64,000 nucleotides of DNA from Chitinophaga sp. (GCF_017745275.1 NZ_JAGHZS010000005.1:62001-126000), one strand, 5' to 3'. Shown: positions 8,759 through 17,857, counted from the stretch's first letter. Notes: generated by a model from the letters alone, not told the origin. A program made the numbers and translations.

Positions 8759-9685
8759 TTAGTCAATCACTTTAACACCGGCGGTGTTGATTTGGGACAC
8801 ATAGATTTTATAATCTACTCCCAGTGGTGCGTAAACGCTATCCATAGTAGCCGCTACTTTGCGGGCATTTTCTTCTCCTTTGCTCAACATAAATACAGAA
8901 GGGCCGGAACCTGAAATACCGCCGCCGAGTGCACCGGCTTCTTTGCATTTCAGTTTCAGTTCATGAAAGGCCGGAATGAGAATGGCGCGTACTGGTTCTA
9001 CAATCACGTCTTCCAGGGAGCGGCTGATCAGTTCGTAGTCGTCCTGGTACAAACCTGCTACCAGTGCACCCACATTACCCCACTGCCGGATGGCATCAGT
9101 CATCAGTACTTTCTGCTTCAAAATTTCACGGGCATCCGAGGTTTTTACTTCTATTTGCGGATGTATAACGGTTACCCATAAGTGTTCGGGTGTATGCAGC
9201 GTGGTGATATCCAGCGGACGGTAACTCCTCACCAGTGTAAATCCACCGAGAATGGCCGGTGCTACGTTGTCGGCATGTGCGGAGCCACAGGCCAGCCTTT
9301 CTCCTTCCATGGCAAATCGCACCAGTTGTTTCCTGGTAAAAGGTTCGCCCAACAGGTGGTTCACGCCTACCACAGCGCCCGCGCTGCTGGCGGCGCTGGA
9401 GCCAATGCCGCTGCCGGGATGTATCTTCTTAAAAATCTCTACTTCAATCCCGATATCCGGTTGATCATATTTCTGCAATAAGGCCTGTATCGCTACGCCT
9501 GCTACGTTACGGGACGGTTCCAGCGGCAGATCTGCACCATGGATGGCGGTAATACGGATGCCCGGTTCAGACACCCTGCGAAGGATCATCTCATCTCCCG
9601 GCGCATCCAGCGCCAGCCCGATTACATCAAAACCACAAGCCACGTTCGCTACAGTTCCCGGCGCAAATACTTTTATACTATCCAT
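8759..9685 (-). CDS. thrB: homoserine kinase
   Basis: A GHMP-family kinase that phosphorylates homoserine with ATP. Residues 90-101 (PGSGIGSSAASS) form the GHMP phosphate-binding loop, the N-terminal VFAPGTVANVACGFD matches motif 1, and the C-terminal GGGISGSGPSVF is motif 3. The 308-residue length is normal. It lies 77 bases behind thrA and 20 before thrC, in the same operon. Confidence 0.97.
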   Translation of the reverse strand: MDSIKVFAPGTVANVACGFDVIGLALDAPGDEMILRRVSEPGIRITAIHGADLPLEPSRNVAGVAIQALLQKYDQPDIGIEVEIFKKIHPGSGIGSSAASSAGAVVGVNHLLGEPFTRKQLVRFAMEGERLACGSAHADNVAPAILGGFTLVRSYRPLDITTLHTPEHLWVTVIHPQIEVKTSDAREILKQKVLMTDAIRQWGNVGALVAGLYQDDYELISRSLEDVIVEPVRAILIPAFHELKLKCKEAGALGGGISGSGPSVFMLSKGEENARKVAATMDSVYAPLGVDYKIYVSQINTAGVKVID

Positions 9686-9762
9686 ATAAAGGTTTAGTTA
9701 GTTTAATTTAATAATTGATTCCTACGTTTGCAAGGCTTTGGTAAGGATTAATGAAAAGTTCA

Positions 9763-12204
9763 TTACCTGGCGCTGCGGATAATATCTGCAAAAATGCCGG
9801 ATGCAGTAACGTCTGCACCAGCACCGGCGCCTTTTACAATCAGTGGCTGGTCTTTATAGCGACTGGTAGTATACAACACGATATTATCTTTTCCTTCCAA
9901 TTGAAAAAACGGGTGATCCGGTGCTACACTTTGCAATCCTACCGATGCTTTGCCATCTACATAGCTGGCCACAAATTTCAGGCGTTTGCCTTCGGCAGCG
10001 GCTTTTTCCCGAAGGCCCTGGAAATGGCCGGCATGTACATCCAGTTCTTCGTAGAAGTCGGGTACGGAAGGCGCATCCAGGCAGGCAGCGGGGAGAAAGG
10101 AGTGGTTGGTGATTTCATCCATTTCAATGGCGGCGCCGCTTTCCCTTGCCAGGATGAGTATTTTTCTCATTACATCTTTACCACTCAGGTCTATACGTGG
10201 ATCCGGTTCAGTGTATCCTTCGTCCTGTGCGGCTTTTACTACTTCGCGGAAGCTGGCGCCATTCACAAAATGATTGAATACAAAGTTCAGGCTGCCGGAT
10301 AACACGGCTTCGATACGATGTACTTTGTCGCCACTTCTGATCAGGTCATTGAGCGTGTTGATCACCGGTAACCCTGCGCCTACGTTGGTTTCAAAAAGGA
10401 AGGAGGCATTGTATTTCCGGGCCAGGTCTTTCAGTTGTTTATAATACACATAGTCGGAAGAGCAGGCAATTTTATTGCAGGTAACCACGGAAATACCATG
10501 TTGCAGGAACTCGTGGTATACGGCAGCGATATCCCCACTGGCAGTATTGTCTACAAATACGCTGTTACGCAGGTTCAATGCTTTTATTTGCTGCACAAAG
10601 TCGGCAGTGCTCATGTGGCTGCTGCCTTCCAGTTGGGGACGCCAGCTTTCTAGTGCAATACCGCTGTCGGCTATCAGTGTATGTTTGCTGTTAGCGAGAC
10701 CAATAACGCGCACCTGTAAGCCCAGTTCATCACGCAGGTAATGCTGCTGTTGCTGCAGTTGTTCCAGCAGCTTGCTGCCTACATTGCCTACACCGGCGAT
10801 GAAGAGGTTTACCTGTTTCAGCGGGGTTTCAAAGAAGGTTTCGTGCATCACGTTCAGGGCTTTCTTGATGTCGGCCTTATTGATCACAGCAGAGATATTT
10901 TTCTCGGTAGAGCCTTGTGCAATGGCGCGCACGTTAATCCCGTTGCGACCCAGGGTGCCAAAGAGTTTGCCGCTGGTGCCGTGATGGTTCTTCATTTTAT
11001 CACCTACTACTGCTACAATGCAGAGGTCTTTTTCCACATGCAGGGGCTCAATGCGTTTTTCCAGGATTTCCTGGCCAAATTCACTGTCCACCGTAGTTTT
11101 GGCTTTGAGCATATCCGCTTCATGAATCCCTACGGTAATAGAGTGTTCAGAAGAGCTCTGGGTAATCAGGATTACGTTGATCCGTTCCCGTAAGAGGGAT
11201 TCAAACAGTCGTTTCGAGAAGCCGGGAATGCCCACCATGCCGCTTCCTTCAAGGGTCAGCAAGGCAATGTGCTGGATGCCGGAGATGCCGGTAACAGGGA
11301 AGCTGCGGTCAGCACTGTCTTGTATGAGGGTGCCGTGATCTTCTGGAGCAAAAGTGTTTTTGATCCAGATGGGAATACGTTTACTCATCACCGGTTGTAT
11401 GGTAGGAGGATAAATAACTTTGGCGCCGAAGTGCGACAGTTCCATTGCTTCCACGTAAGAGATATGTGAAATAGGAATGGCCTGGGATACAATACGGGGA
11501 TCGGCAGTCATCATACCGCTTACATCTGTCCAGATGTCAAGTACATCTGCGTTTACAGCGGCGGCGATGATAGCAGCGGTATAGTCGGATCCGCCGCGGC
11601 CCAGGGTAGTGGTCTCCCCTTCGGCGGTAGCGGCTACGAAGCCTGGCAGCACTACATAATCAACGGTGGATTGTGCGAAGTACTGGGTAATATTATGATT
11701 GGTGGCAACAAAGTTAACGGCGGCGTGACCGAAGTGATGATCGGTGACAATAAGTTCCCGGCTGTCTTTGCAGGTGGCGGAGAGCCCCTGTTGTTTTAAT
11801 TTTTCCGCTACAATGGTACAGGACATCAGTTCACCGTAGCTCATGATTTTATCCAGGGTACGGGGACTGAGTTCTGCTACCTGGAAGATGCCATCACAGA
11901 GGTTTTCGAGGGCATTCAGTTTTTTCTTCAGTTGGCTGATCTGGCTGCTTTGTGCAGTAATAGGGAACAGTTCACGGATCGTATCCAGGTGCCTGGCTTC
12001 AATTTCCTGTAATATGTTTTTGTAATCTTCCTTGCCCTGTTCTGCGAGTTGTCCGCAGCGTATAAGCTTGTCCGTTACTCCGCCTAATGCAGATACGATG
12101 ATGGCATATTGTCCGGCCGGTTTATATTTTTTGAGGATGTGGCAAACCTGTTCTATTGCTTTGGCGCTTCCAACTGAAGTGCCGCCAAATTTTAATACTT
12201 GCAT
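9763..12204 (-). CDS. thrA: bifunctional aspartate kinase / homoserine dehydrogenase I
   Basis: Catalyses the first and third steps from aspartate to homoserine. Residues 1-300 are the aspartokinase (VLKFGGTSVGS at 3-13, TTLGRGGSDYTA at 199-210). Two ACT domains for amino-acid feedback follow at about 313-380 and 395-455. The homoserine dehydrogenase begins near 464 with the NAD(P) motif GVGNVG at 471-476; its catalytic region includes NVGAGLPVI and EGYTEPDPRIDLSGKDV. The 813-residue length matches ThrA. It is the first structural gene behind the thr leader. The separate aspartate kinase at 27757-29025 would be a second isoenzyme, perhaps for lysine. Confidence 0.97.
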   Translation of the reverse strand: MQVLKFGGTSVGSAKAIEQVCHILKKYKPAGQYAIIVSALGGVTDKLIRCGQLAEQGKEDYKNILQEIEARHLDTIRELFPITAQSSQISQLKKKLNALENLCDGIFQVAELSPRTLDKIMSYGELMSCTIVAEKLKQQGLSATCKDSRELIVTDHHFGHAAVNFVATNHNITQYFAQSTVDYVVLPGFVAATAEGETTTLGRGGSDYTAAIIAAAVNADVLDIWTDVSGMMTADPRIVSQAIPISHISYVEAMELSHFGAKVIYPPTIQPVMSKRIPIWIKNTFAPEDHGTLIQDSADRSFPVTGISGIQHIALLTLEGSGMVGIPGFSKRLFESLLRERINVILITQSSSEHSITVGIHEADMLKAKTTVDSEFGQEILEKRIEPLHVEKDLCIVAVVGDKMKNHHGTSGKLFGTLGRNGINVRAIAQGSTEKNISAVINKADIKKALNVMHETFFETPLKQVNLFIAGVGNVGSKLLEQLQQQQHYLRDELGLQVRVIGLANSKHTLIADSGIALESWRPQLEGSSHMSTADFVQQIKALNLRNSVFVDNTASGDIAAVYHEFLQHGISVVTCNKIACSSDYVYYKQLKDLARKYNASFLFETNVGAGLPVINTLNDLIRSGDKVHRIEAVLSGSLNFVFNHFVNGASFREVVKAAQDEGYTEPDPRIDLSGKDVMRKILILARESGAAIEMDEITNHSFLPAACLDAPSVPDFYEELDVHAGHFQGLREKAAAEGKRLKFVASYVDGKASVGLQSVAPDHPFFQLEGKDNIVLYTTSRYKDQPLIVKGAGAGADVTASGIFADIIRSAR

Positions 12205-12230
12205 ATGGAAAATTTATACGTAGATAAACT

Positions 12231-12303
12231 CCGGGTCCTCCCGGTGAAGTACCACCTTCGTGGTCGTTGGATCATATGTGAAAATTAACCCCGCAGTGGG
12301 GTT
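12231..12303 (-). promoter_or_regulatory. hairpins of the presumed thr attenuator
   Basis: Three compact inverted repeats lie between the leader peptide and thrA. One is AACCCC with GGGGTT (12287-12292/12298-12303), covering the last codons and stop of the leader and followed in the transcript by AATTTTC. The second is ACCAC with GTGGT (12251-12255/12260-12264). The third is CCGGG with CCCGG (12231-12235/12240-12244). Their position suits a terminator/antiterminator switch. I did not establish which structures exclude each other, and no hairpin is followed by a long U-run. Confidence 0.5.
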
Positions 12304-12332
12304 GTAATAATTGTTGTGGACGTTGTTGCCAT
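12285..12332 (-). CDS. thrL: thr operon leader peptide
   Basis: A 15-codon frame, MATTSTTIITTPLRG, ends 80 bases before thrA. Six of 15 residues are threonine and two isoleucine, including the runs TT, TT, II and TT. These are the two end products of the pathway encoded downstream, exactly as in the well-known E. coli thr leader, where stalled ribosomes lift transcription termination. The stop codon lies in the first of several small hairpins. I infer attenuation by charged tRNA-Thr and tRNA-Ile; the composition and position are directly visible, the mechanism is not. The name follows the functional analogy only. Confidence 0.72.
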   Translation of the reverse strand: MATTSTTIITTPLRG

Positions 12333-12754
12333 AATAGTGTCCGTGTCCTGCTGAGTGGCAGGAGTAACAGAGAATTGATATGTATAAAACGGTATCACTA
12401 TTTGAAATATGACGATTGTGTAACAAAAGTCTACAATTACACCGGTAAATAAAAGTGCAGTGGATATTTTTAGAAATATTTTAAAAAATTGCTTTTTTAT
12501 TTGTTTTTGTACCTGTTTTAGTGTTGTTTATTGAGTTTAGTGTAATAAAGTTAGTGTTTGTATATGTTTTTGTTATTTCAATATGAACTGAAAATTATAG
12601 TTGTATGACTTTTGTGTGACAATAAAGATGCTTTCTGCAGGAAACGACGGAAGGAATTGTCAGCCTTGCAGGTAGTTTTTAGTGAATACTATTTGAAACA
12701 CTATTTTGGATAATATAGAATTATATCCTTAACTTAGTTGCCTAAACAATTGCC

Positions 12755-12768
12755 ACTTGTATACAAGT
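12755..12768. promoter_or_regulatory. 14-bp perfect palindrome, possible operator
   Basis: The sequence ACTTGTATACAAGT is its own reverse complement. It sits in the divergent region, 298 bases before hmgA and about 120 bases before the nearest -7-like box. It could bind a dimeric regulator of tyrosine catabolism, but no regulator gene lies next to it. Confidence 0.35.
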
Positions 12769-13002
12769 AACAGTCAGCTTAACTACTACTTTCTCATGGC
12801 CACACTCGCCATGGATTCGACTTTGGCATAACCTCTTCCAACGGCCGCTACCGGCCATTCTTCGTATTTATATACCGTAACTTTGTATTGATAGTTTTGG
12901 CTATCCGGGTGCATGTGTATCTGATATTTTTTTACTGCCTTTACGGGTTGCGCGTGGACATATAATTTCGATCATACACCAACAGGAATCATACACCCAT
13001 TC

Positions 13003-13038
13003 AATTTTAATTGTACACCAAATTTTAATTGTACACCA
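13003..13038 (+). repeat. tandem 18-bp direct repeat before hmgA
   Basis: AATTTTAATTGTACACCA occurs twice back to back (13003-13020 and 13021-13038) without a mismatch, ending 27 bases before the hmgA start. The TACACC core also occurs at 12975-12980 and 12992-12997, giving four copies spaced 17, 22 and 18 bases apart. This may be a set of regulator-binding sites or a slippage product. Confidence 0.6.
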
Positions 13039-13065
13039 AAACAATTCTTTTTCAATTTACCTGTT

Positions 13066-14223
13066 ATGCCACATTATCATAAACTCGGACAAATACCGCA
13101 TAAACGCCATACCCAGTTTCGCAAACCGGATGGCCAGCTGTATTCGGAACAGTTGTTTTCCACGGAAGGATTCTCGTCTCACTCCAGCTTATTATATCAC
13201 TGTCATCCCCCTACGGAAATTGTGAAAGTAGATGAGCCTTATTCCGTAGCCCCTAAGGTAGCGGAAGAAAAAATGCTGAAACACCGCAGTTTTATGGGCT
13301 TCAACATCAAACCGGAAGACGATTTTCTGCAAAGTCGCAAAGCAGTACTGGTCAACAGCGACCTGCATATTGTACTAGCCTCTCCCCGCAAAAGCATGGA
13401 AGGCTACTTCTATAAAAATGCAGACGCAGATGAAATGATCTTTGTACATGAAGGCAGCGGCGTACTGAAAACACAATACGGACAACTTGAATTTGGCTAT
13501 GGCGATTACCTCGTAATACCACGTGGTACTATTTACCAGATCTCTTTCAACAGCGCAGATAACCGCCTGTTTATTGTAGAATCGTTTAGCCCTATCCGTT
13601 ACCCAAAAAGGTACCTGAGCAAATACGGACAACTGCTGGAGCATTCCCCGTATTGTGAGCGGGATATCCGGCAGCCGCAAAACCTGGAAACCATCGATGA
13701 AGCGGGCGACTTCCTGATTCGTATCAAAAAGAAAGGCGTGATATATCCGATCCACTACAAACATCATCCGTTTGATGTGGTAGGATGGGATGGATGCGAA
13801 TATCCATTCGCCTTTTCCATTCACGACTTCGAACCTATCACCGGCCGCGTGCATCAGCCACCTCCGGTGCATCAGACATTTGAAGGCAACAACTTCGTAG
13901 TGTGTTCTTTCTGTCCCCGTTTATTTGATTACCATCCGCAGTCCATTCCGGCGCCTTATAACCATAGTAATATCGACAGCGATGAGGTATTATATTATGT
14001 GGATGGCGACTTTATGAGCCGTAAGCACGTGGTACGCGGTATGATCACCCTCCATCCGGCGGGTATTCCGCATGGCCCGCACCCGGGCGCTGTGGAGAAA
14101 AGCATTGGCGCAAAGGAAACAAAAGAACTGGCAGTAATGGTAGATACCTTCCATCCCCTGCAAATCACAGAAGAAGCGCTGGGCATCGAAGATGGCAGCT
14201 ATGTAGTGAGCTGGGCAGAGTAA
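13066..14223 (+). CDS. hmgA: homogentisate 1,2-dioxygenase
   Basis: Opens the aromatic ring of homogentisate to maleylacetoacetate in tyrosine and phenylalanine breakdown. The 385 residues cover the cupin-like fold. Expected Fe(II) ligands can be read as His300 and Glu307 in YNHSNIDSDEVLYY and His336 in AGIPHGPHPG. The stretch VVGWDGCEYPFAF and the motif HQPPPVHQTFE are typical of the bacterial enzyme. The next gene supplies its substrate. Tandem repeats lie just before the start. Maleylacetoacetate isomerase and fumarylacetoacetase are not in the window. Confidence 0.95.
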   Translation: MPHYHKLGQIPHKRHTQFRKPDGQLYSEQLFSTEGFSSHSSLLYHCHPPTEIVKVDEPYSVAPKVAEEKMLKHRSFMGFNIKPEDDFLQSRKAVLVNSDLHIVLASPRKSMEGYFYKNADADEMIFVHEGSGVLKTQYGQLEFGYGDYLVIPRGTIYQISFNSADNRLFIVESFSPIRYPKRYLSKYGQLLEHSPYCERDIRQPQNLETIDEAGDFLIRIKKKGVIYPIHYKHHPFDVVGWDGCEYPFAFSIHDFEPITGRVHQPPPVHQTFEGNNFVVCSFCPRLFDYHPQSIPAPYNHSNIDSDEVLYYVDGDFMSRKHVVRGMITLHPAGIPHGPHPGAVEKSIGAKETKELAVMVDTFHPLQITEEALGIEDGSYVVSWAE

Positions 14224-14279
14224 CAGATTAATTTGAACGGCAACCAACCACCTTATAAACACCAAAACAATTGAATGTT

Positions 14280-15410
14280 ATGGAAACAGCATTAATGAAT
14301 GCAGACAACTTAACCGGTCAGCAGGATTTTTTACCACTCAACGGAACAGATTATGTTGAGTTTTATGTAGGCAACGCCAAACAGGCCGCCCTTTACTACA
14401 AAACAGCTTTCGGCTTTCAGTCAGTCGCCTATGCAGGCCCTGAAACGGGTGTGAGAGACAGAGTATCCTATGTACTGGTACAAAATAAATTGCGCTTTGT
14501 ACTCACTACTTCGCTGCTTCCCGATACAGAAATTTCCCGTCACGTGGCAAAGCATGGTGACGGTGTAAAAGTATTGGCATTATGGGTAGACGATGCCCGT
14601 GCTGCTTACGAGGAAACTGTAAAACGCGGTGCTACTCCTTATATGGAGCCAACCGTAGAGAAAGATGAGTTTGGAGAAGTAGTACGCAGTGGCATTCACA
14701 CTTACGGTGATACTGTTCACGTATTCGTAGAACGCAAAAACTATAAAGGCTTATTCCTGCCAGGTTTCAAAGAATGGAAAACGGCGTATCAGCCAACTGA
14801 TACCGGGTTATTATACGTAGACCACTGCGTAGGTAACGTGGGTTGGAATGAAATGAATACCTGGGTAGCGTTTTATGAGCGTGTAATGGGCTTCAGAAAC
14901 CTGCTCTCGTTTGATGATAAGGATATCTCTACCGAATATTCTGCGCTTATGAGTAAAGTGATGAGTAACGGTAACGGACGTGTGAAGTTTCCGATTAATG
15001 AACCTGCAGAAGGCAAAAAGAAATCACAGATAGAAGAGTACCTGGATTTTTACGGCGGCCCCGGTGTACAACATGTCGCCATTGCTACCAATGATATTGT
15101 GAAAACGGTATCTGAACTGCAAAGCAGGGGAGTAGAGTTCCTGAAAGTGCCGGGAGAATACTATGAAACGCTGTTGGATCGTGTGGGTAAAATAGATGAA
15201 GCGATTGCACCACTGCAGGAACTGGGAATCCTGGTAGACAGGGATGATGAGGGATACCTGTTGCAGATTTTCACCAAACCATTGCAGGACAGACCTACTG
15301 TATTTTTCGAAATTATTCAGCGCAAAGGGGCACAGTCTTTTGGTAAAGGGAACTTCAAAGCCTTGTTTGAATCTATAGAAAGAGAACAGGCATTGCGCGG
15401 TAACTTATAA
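14280..15410 (+). CDS. hppD: 4-hydroxyphenylpyruvate dioxygenase
   Basis: Converts 4-hydroxyphenylpyruvate to homogentisate, the substrate of the preceding gene product. The 376 residues form two vicinal-oxygen-chelate modules. Iron ligands fit His182 (LLYVDHCVGNV), His265 (GVQHVAIATND) and Glu344 (VFFEIIQRKG). The frame opens at a TTG at 14271, but the ATG at 14280 is the more likely start. It lies 56 bases behind hmgA, and a strong terminator follows at 15491, so the two form a two-gene operon. Confidence 0.96.
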   Translation: METALMNADNLTGQQDFLPLNGTDYVEFYVGNAKQAALYYKTAFGFQSVAYAGPETGVRDRVSYVLVQNKLRFVLTTSLLPDTEISRHVAKHGDGVKVLALWVDDARAAYEETVKRGATPYMEPTVEKDEFGEVVRSGIHTYGDTVHVFVERKNYKGLFLPGFKEWKTAYQPTDTGLLYVDHCVGNVGWNEMNTWVAFYERVMGFRNLLSFDDKDISTEYSALMSKVMSNGNGRVKFPINEPAEGKKKSQIEEYLDFYGGPGVQHVAIATNDIVKTVSELQSRGVEFLKVPGEYYETLLDRVGKIDEAIAPLQELGILVDRDDEGYLLQIFTKPLQDRPTVFFEIIQRKGAQSFGKGNFKALFESIEREQALRGNL

Positions 15411-15490
15411 TTTATCTATGCTCGCTTTAGTGCTCCTGTAAGGGAGCGTCCATCGGCCCCGGCTGATGAAGTTTACAACAATTTACCTGC

Positions 15491-15536
15491 AGGAGGGTGT
15501 TTCAAAATTATATTTGAGACACCCTCCTTATTTTTT
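15491..15536 (+). terminator. intrinsic terminator of hmgA-hppD
   Basis: A 16-bp stem (15491-15506 with 15513-15528, one G-U pair) with a six-base loop is followed by TATTTTTT. It is a textbook Rho-independent terminator 80 bases behind hppD. Confidence 0.88.
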
Positions 15537-15942
15537 GATATTGATAATCAATTATTTATTACTTCTGAAACAAAGGTTAAACTACATTTATCTTCTTTAC
15601 AATTTATTAATAAACACTGCAGTAAAATGTTAATAGAAACTAATTTGAATTAGTTGTTATATATAAAAATGTGCAGTTTGTGTTAGCGAATTCATCTGTT
15701 CTGGCCGATACATTTGAAAAATAATAAGCAGAACTAACTTTTTTCTTTTGTTTTAATAAATATTTATTATTTTTAATGTGTAATTAATAACCATATGAAA
15801 ACCGTACATGTAAGAGTCAGTTTGCTTTAAGTTGTTTGTTGTTAACAACTTAATAACCATATCTCTCTTCAGTTCGCCATAGTTTTGCGTATTCTTTACA
15901 CAAAGTAAATATTTAGTATTTGTAACCTAACATTTGTAATCT
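15537..15942. other. AT-rich intergenic stretch with inverted repeats
   Basis: No credible gene is present. It holds an inverted repeat AACTAATT-TG-AATTAGTT (15638-15655), a stem TAAGTTGTT/AACAACTTA (15828-15836/15844-15852) and two copies of TTAATAACCATAT 66 bases apart (15784 and 15850). The first of these copies runs into an 11-codon frame starting at 15795. Probably the control region of the gene at 15943. Confidence 0.4.
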
Positions 15943-16761
15943 ATGCTCAACATTTCTGCTGCCCAACGGGCCGGGTTTGCCGTATTGGTAATGGCATCAA
16001 CAATCGTTTTCTCATCATTCCGCTCCGACAGGAGCAATCAACCAGGTACTTATCTGCATAAAATATCTTCTCCTGCCGGTCAAACCGTGCTGGAATATAA
16101 TGCCGATAAAACCATTCAGAAAATTACACAGTTCCGTAAAACGGAAAACGCTACTTACACCGATGTACAGCTTCCGGTATATGAAAAAGGCCGCCTGGTA
16201 AAAAGCCTGTTCGCAGACGAAGAAAATGCCACTACCGGTGACCTTTACACGTCGTTTGACTATGCCGGCGACAAAGTAGCTAAAATCAGCTACTATCGTA
16301 ATAATGTTGTGTATACTTACGATTCACTCGTATACAATGAAAATGGGAAGCTGGCAGTTCGCTACCAGTTTGGCAAAAATCCGCTGAAAGGTAACTGGGA
16401 AAACACCGGCTATCAGCAATTGACCTGGGATAACGAGGGTAACGTAGCGCAATTGGATAACTTTGCTAAACAGCCAGGCTACTCTAAATTTGTACATACC
16501 TCAGCAGTGAGCTACACGTATGATAAACAGCAGAATCCTCAGCAGTTACAGCCTGAGCTGGGCTACCTGATGGACCTCAGCGCAGCTAATTTATCTGCAC
16601 ATAATATCCTCACAGAAAATATCAGCAGCACCAACTCTTCCCGCGTAGTTACCAGCACTTATTCGTATGCCTATAACGGTGCGAAATACCCGGTACGTGG
16701 TACCTACACTTCCGGTATGGACGCGGCTGTAGTAAAACTGGAATGGATTAAACTACAGTAA
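15943..16761 (+). CDS. secreted protein of unknown function with YD-like repeats
   Basis: 272 residues with an N-terminal hydrophobic segment (about 10-26, AGFAVLVMASTIVFSSF), so it is probably exported. The body contains repeated beta-hairpin-like units such as YNADKTIQKITQF, FDYAGDKVAKISYY, YNENGKLAVRYQF and WDNEGNVAQLDNF. These resemble the sparse YD/RHS-type repeats of many Bacteroidota surface proteins that are annotated as DUF-type. No enzyme motif is seen. It may be first in a run with the next two genes. I cannot name a function. Confidence 0.75.
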   Translation: MLNISAAQRAGFAVLVMASTIVFSSFRSDRSNQPGTYLHKISSPAGQTVLEYNADKTIQKITQFRKTENATYTDVQLPVYEKGRLVKSLFADEENATTGDLYTSFDYAGDKVAKISYYRNNVVYTYDSLVYNENGKLAVRYQFGKNPLKGNWENTGYQQLTWDNEGNVAQLDNFAKQPGYSKFVHTSAVSYTYDKQQNPQQLQPELGYLMDLSAANLSAHNILTENISSTNSSRVVTSTYSYAYNGAKYPVRGTYTSGMDAAVVKLEWIKLQ

Positions 16762-16810
16762 AGCAATAATCACTTAACTTTACAATATAAAAATAACTGT
16801 TCCGTTTTTT

Positions 16811-16999
16811 ATGAGGATACAAACGCTGTTCGGTGTATTGTTTTTGTTAGGTGGGATTTTCCAGGCTTTTACGGCTATATTGATCTATCAGGGGCACAAG
16901 CACTATATATTGAAGATTGCCAGCAAGAGAGTGAGTATGGTAATATATTTTATTTTTGCCCTCTTATTGTTTTATCTTGCCTACGTAAACCTGGTTTAA
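16811..16999 (+). CDS. small two-helix membrane protein
   Basis: 62 residues with two membrane-spanning helices (about 4-25 and 42-61) joined by a short basic loop (HKHYILKIASKR). It lies 49 bases behind the preceding secreted protein and 25 before the L,D-transpeptidase-like gene, all on one strand. That spacing supports a real gene. No family was recognised. Confidence 0.65.
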   Translation: MRIQTLFGVLFLLGGIFQAFTAILIYQGHKHYILKIASKRVSMVIYFIFALLLFYLAYVNLV

Positions 17000-17024
17000 A
17001 TATTAAAATTTGTTGAATTAGTAT

Positions 17025-17774
17025 ATGAAGCGACTTGTTGTAATCGTTTTGGTTTTATTAGGTGCAGGCAACCTGTTTGCCCAGCAATCCTTCCTCGAAA
17101 ACCAGAAAATGTTTCCCAAAGTAGGGGAGGCATACCGTGAGAAGGAAGAGTTGCTGAAGAAAGAGTTCGAAAAGAAAGGGTTGACTTATCCTGCAAAGTA
17201 TATGTTTATCCGCTCCTTCAAGCTCGACAGTGAAATGGAGATCTGGGTGAAAAATAACGCCTCTGATACGTTCCGCCTGTTTAAATCGTACCGTGTTTGT
17301 ACACTGTCCGGAAAAATGGGCCCTAAACGCAAGGAAGGCGACCGCCAGGTACCAGAAGGATTCTACTATATCAACGACTTTAATCCTAACAGCAACTACC
17401 ACCTGTCGCTTGGTATCAACTATCCCAATTTTTCAGATCGCATTCTGAGTGACGCCAAAAATCCAGGTGGCGAAATTTATATTCATGGTAACTGTATCAC
17501 CGTAGGTTGTATCCCGTTAACAGATGAGTTCATTGACGAAGTATACATCCTCGCCGTAAACGCCAAAAATGCCGGACAGGACTTTATTCCGGTACACGTT
17601 TTCCCCGTGAAATTTGGCAACGCAGGATCCATGAATTACCTGGGTACATTTACACTGACAGATGGTTCCTCCAAACAATTCTGGACTGAACTCAGAGGTG
17701 CCTACGATTACTTTGAAAAACATCACCGCCTGCCGGTAGTACTGGTAGATGATAAAGGGAAATACGTGATGTAA
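17025..17774 (+). CDS. L,D-transpeptidase family protein (YafK-like)
   Basis: 249 residues with a signal peptide cleaved near Ala19 (GNLFAQ). The YkuD catalytic signature is clear: His154 and Cys162 in HGNCITVGCIPL. The upstream region GDRQVPEGFYYINDFNPNS matches the YafK/ErfK-K group of periplasmic enzymes acting on peptidoglycan or on lipoprotein links. The usual Arg after the Cys-x-x is replaced by Pro-Leu, as in the YafK branch. A strong terminator follows at 17808. Confidence 0.87.
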   Translation: MKRLVVIVLVLLGAGNLFAQQSFLENQKMFPKVGEAYREKEELLKKEFEKKGLTYPAKYMFIRSFKLDSEMEIWVKNNASDTFRLFKSYRVCTLSGKMGPKRKEGDRQVPEGFYYINDFNPNSNYHLSLGINYPNFSDRILSDAKNPGGEIYIHGNCITVGCIPLTDEFIDEVYILAVNAKNAGQDFIPVHVFPVKFGNAGSMNYLGTFTLTDGSSKQFWTELRGAYDYFEKHHRLPVVLVDDKGKYVM

Positions 17775-17807
17775 GCAGATAAGAAATTTTTGAAAAATGG
17801 AAAATAT

Positions 17808-17857
17808 TTTGGGAGATAAGAAACGCTAAAGCGGTTTTTATCTCCCAAACTTTTTTT
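17808..17857 (+). terminator. intrinsic terminator
   Basis: Stem TTTGGGAGATAA with TTATCTCCCAAA (17808-17819 / 17838-17849) encloses a second small stem-loop and is followed by seven T. It ends the L,D-transpeptidase-like transcript. Confidence 0.85.

Larger units (their letters stand above)
12427..13065. other. divergent control region between thr operon and hmgA
   Basis: This 640-base stretch between two divergent operons has no credible gene. It is AT-rich near 12440-12620. It holds a 14-bp palindrome (12755-12768), a TAACTTTG box (12878-12885) that fits the Bacteroidota -7 consensus TAnnTTTG, and a set of direct repeats just before hmgA. No convincing -33 TTTG partner was found for the box. 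Confidence 0.5.

Noticed and set aside
9751..10302. 183-codon plus-strand frame at the end of thrA
   Set aside because: It is antisense to the homoserine dehydrogenase domain and lacks any feature.
12214..12426. 70-codon minus-strand frame over the thr leader region
   Set aside because: It is out of frame with the Thr/Ile-rich leader, has low-complexity composition and overlaps the hairpins. It is best explained as a shadow.
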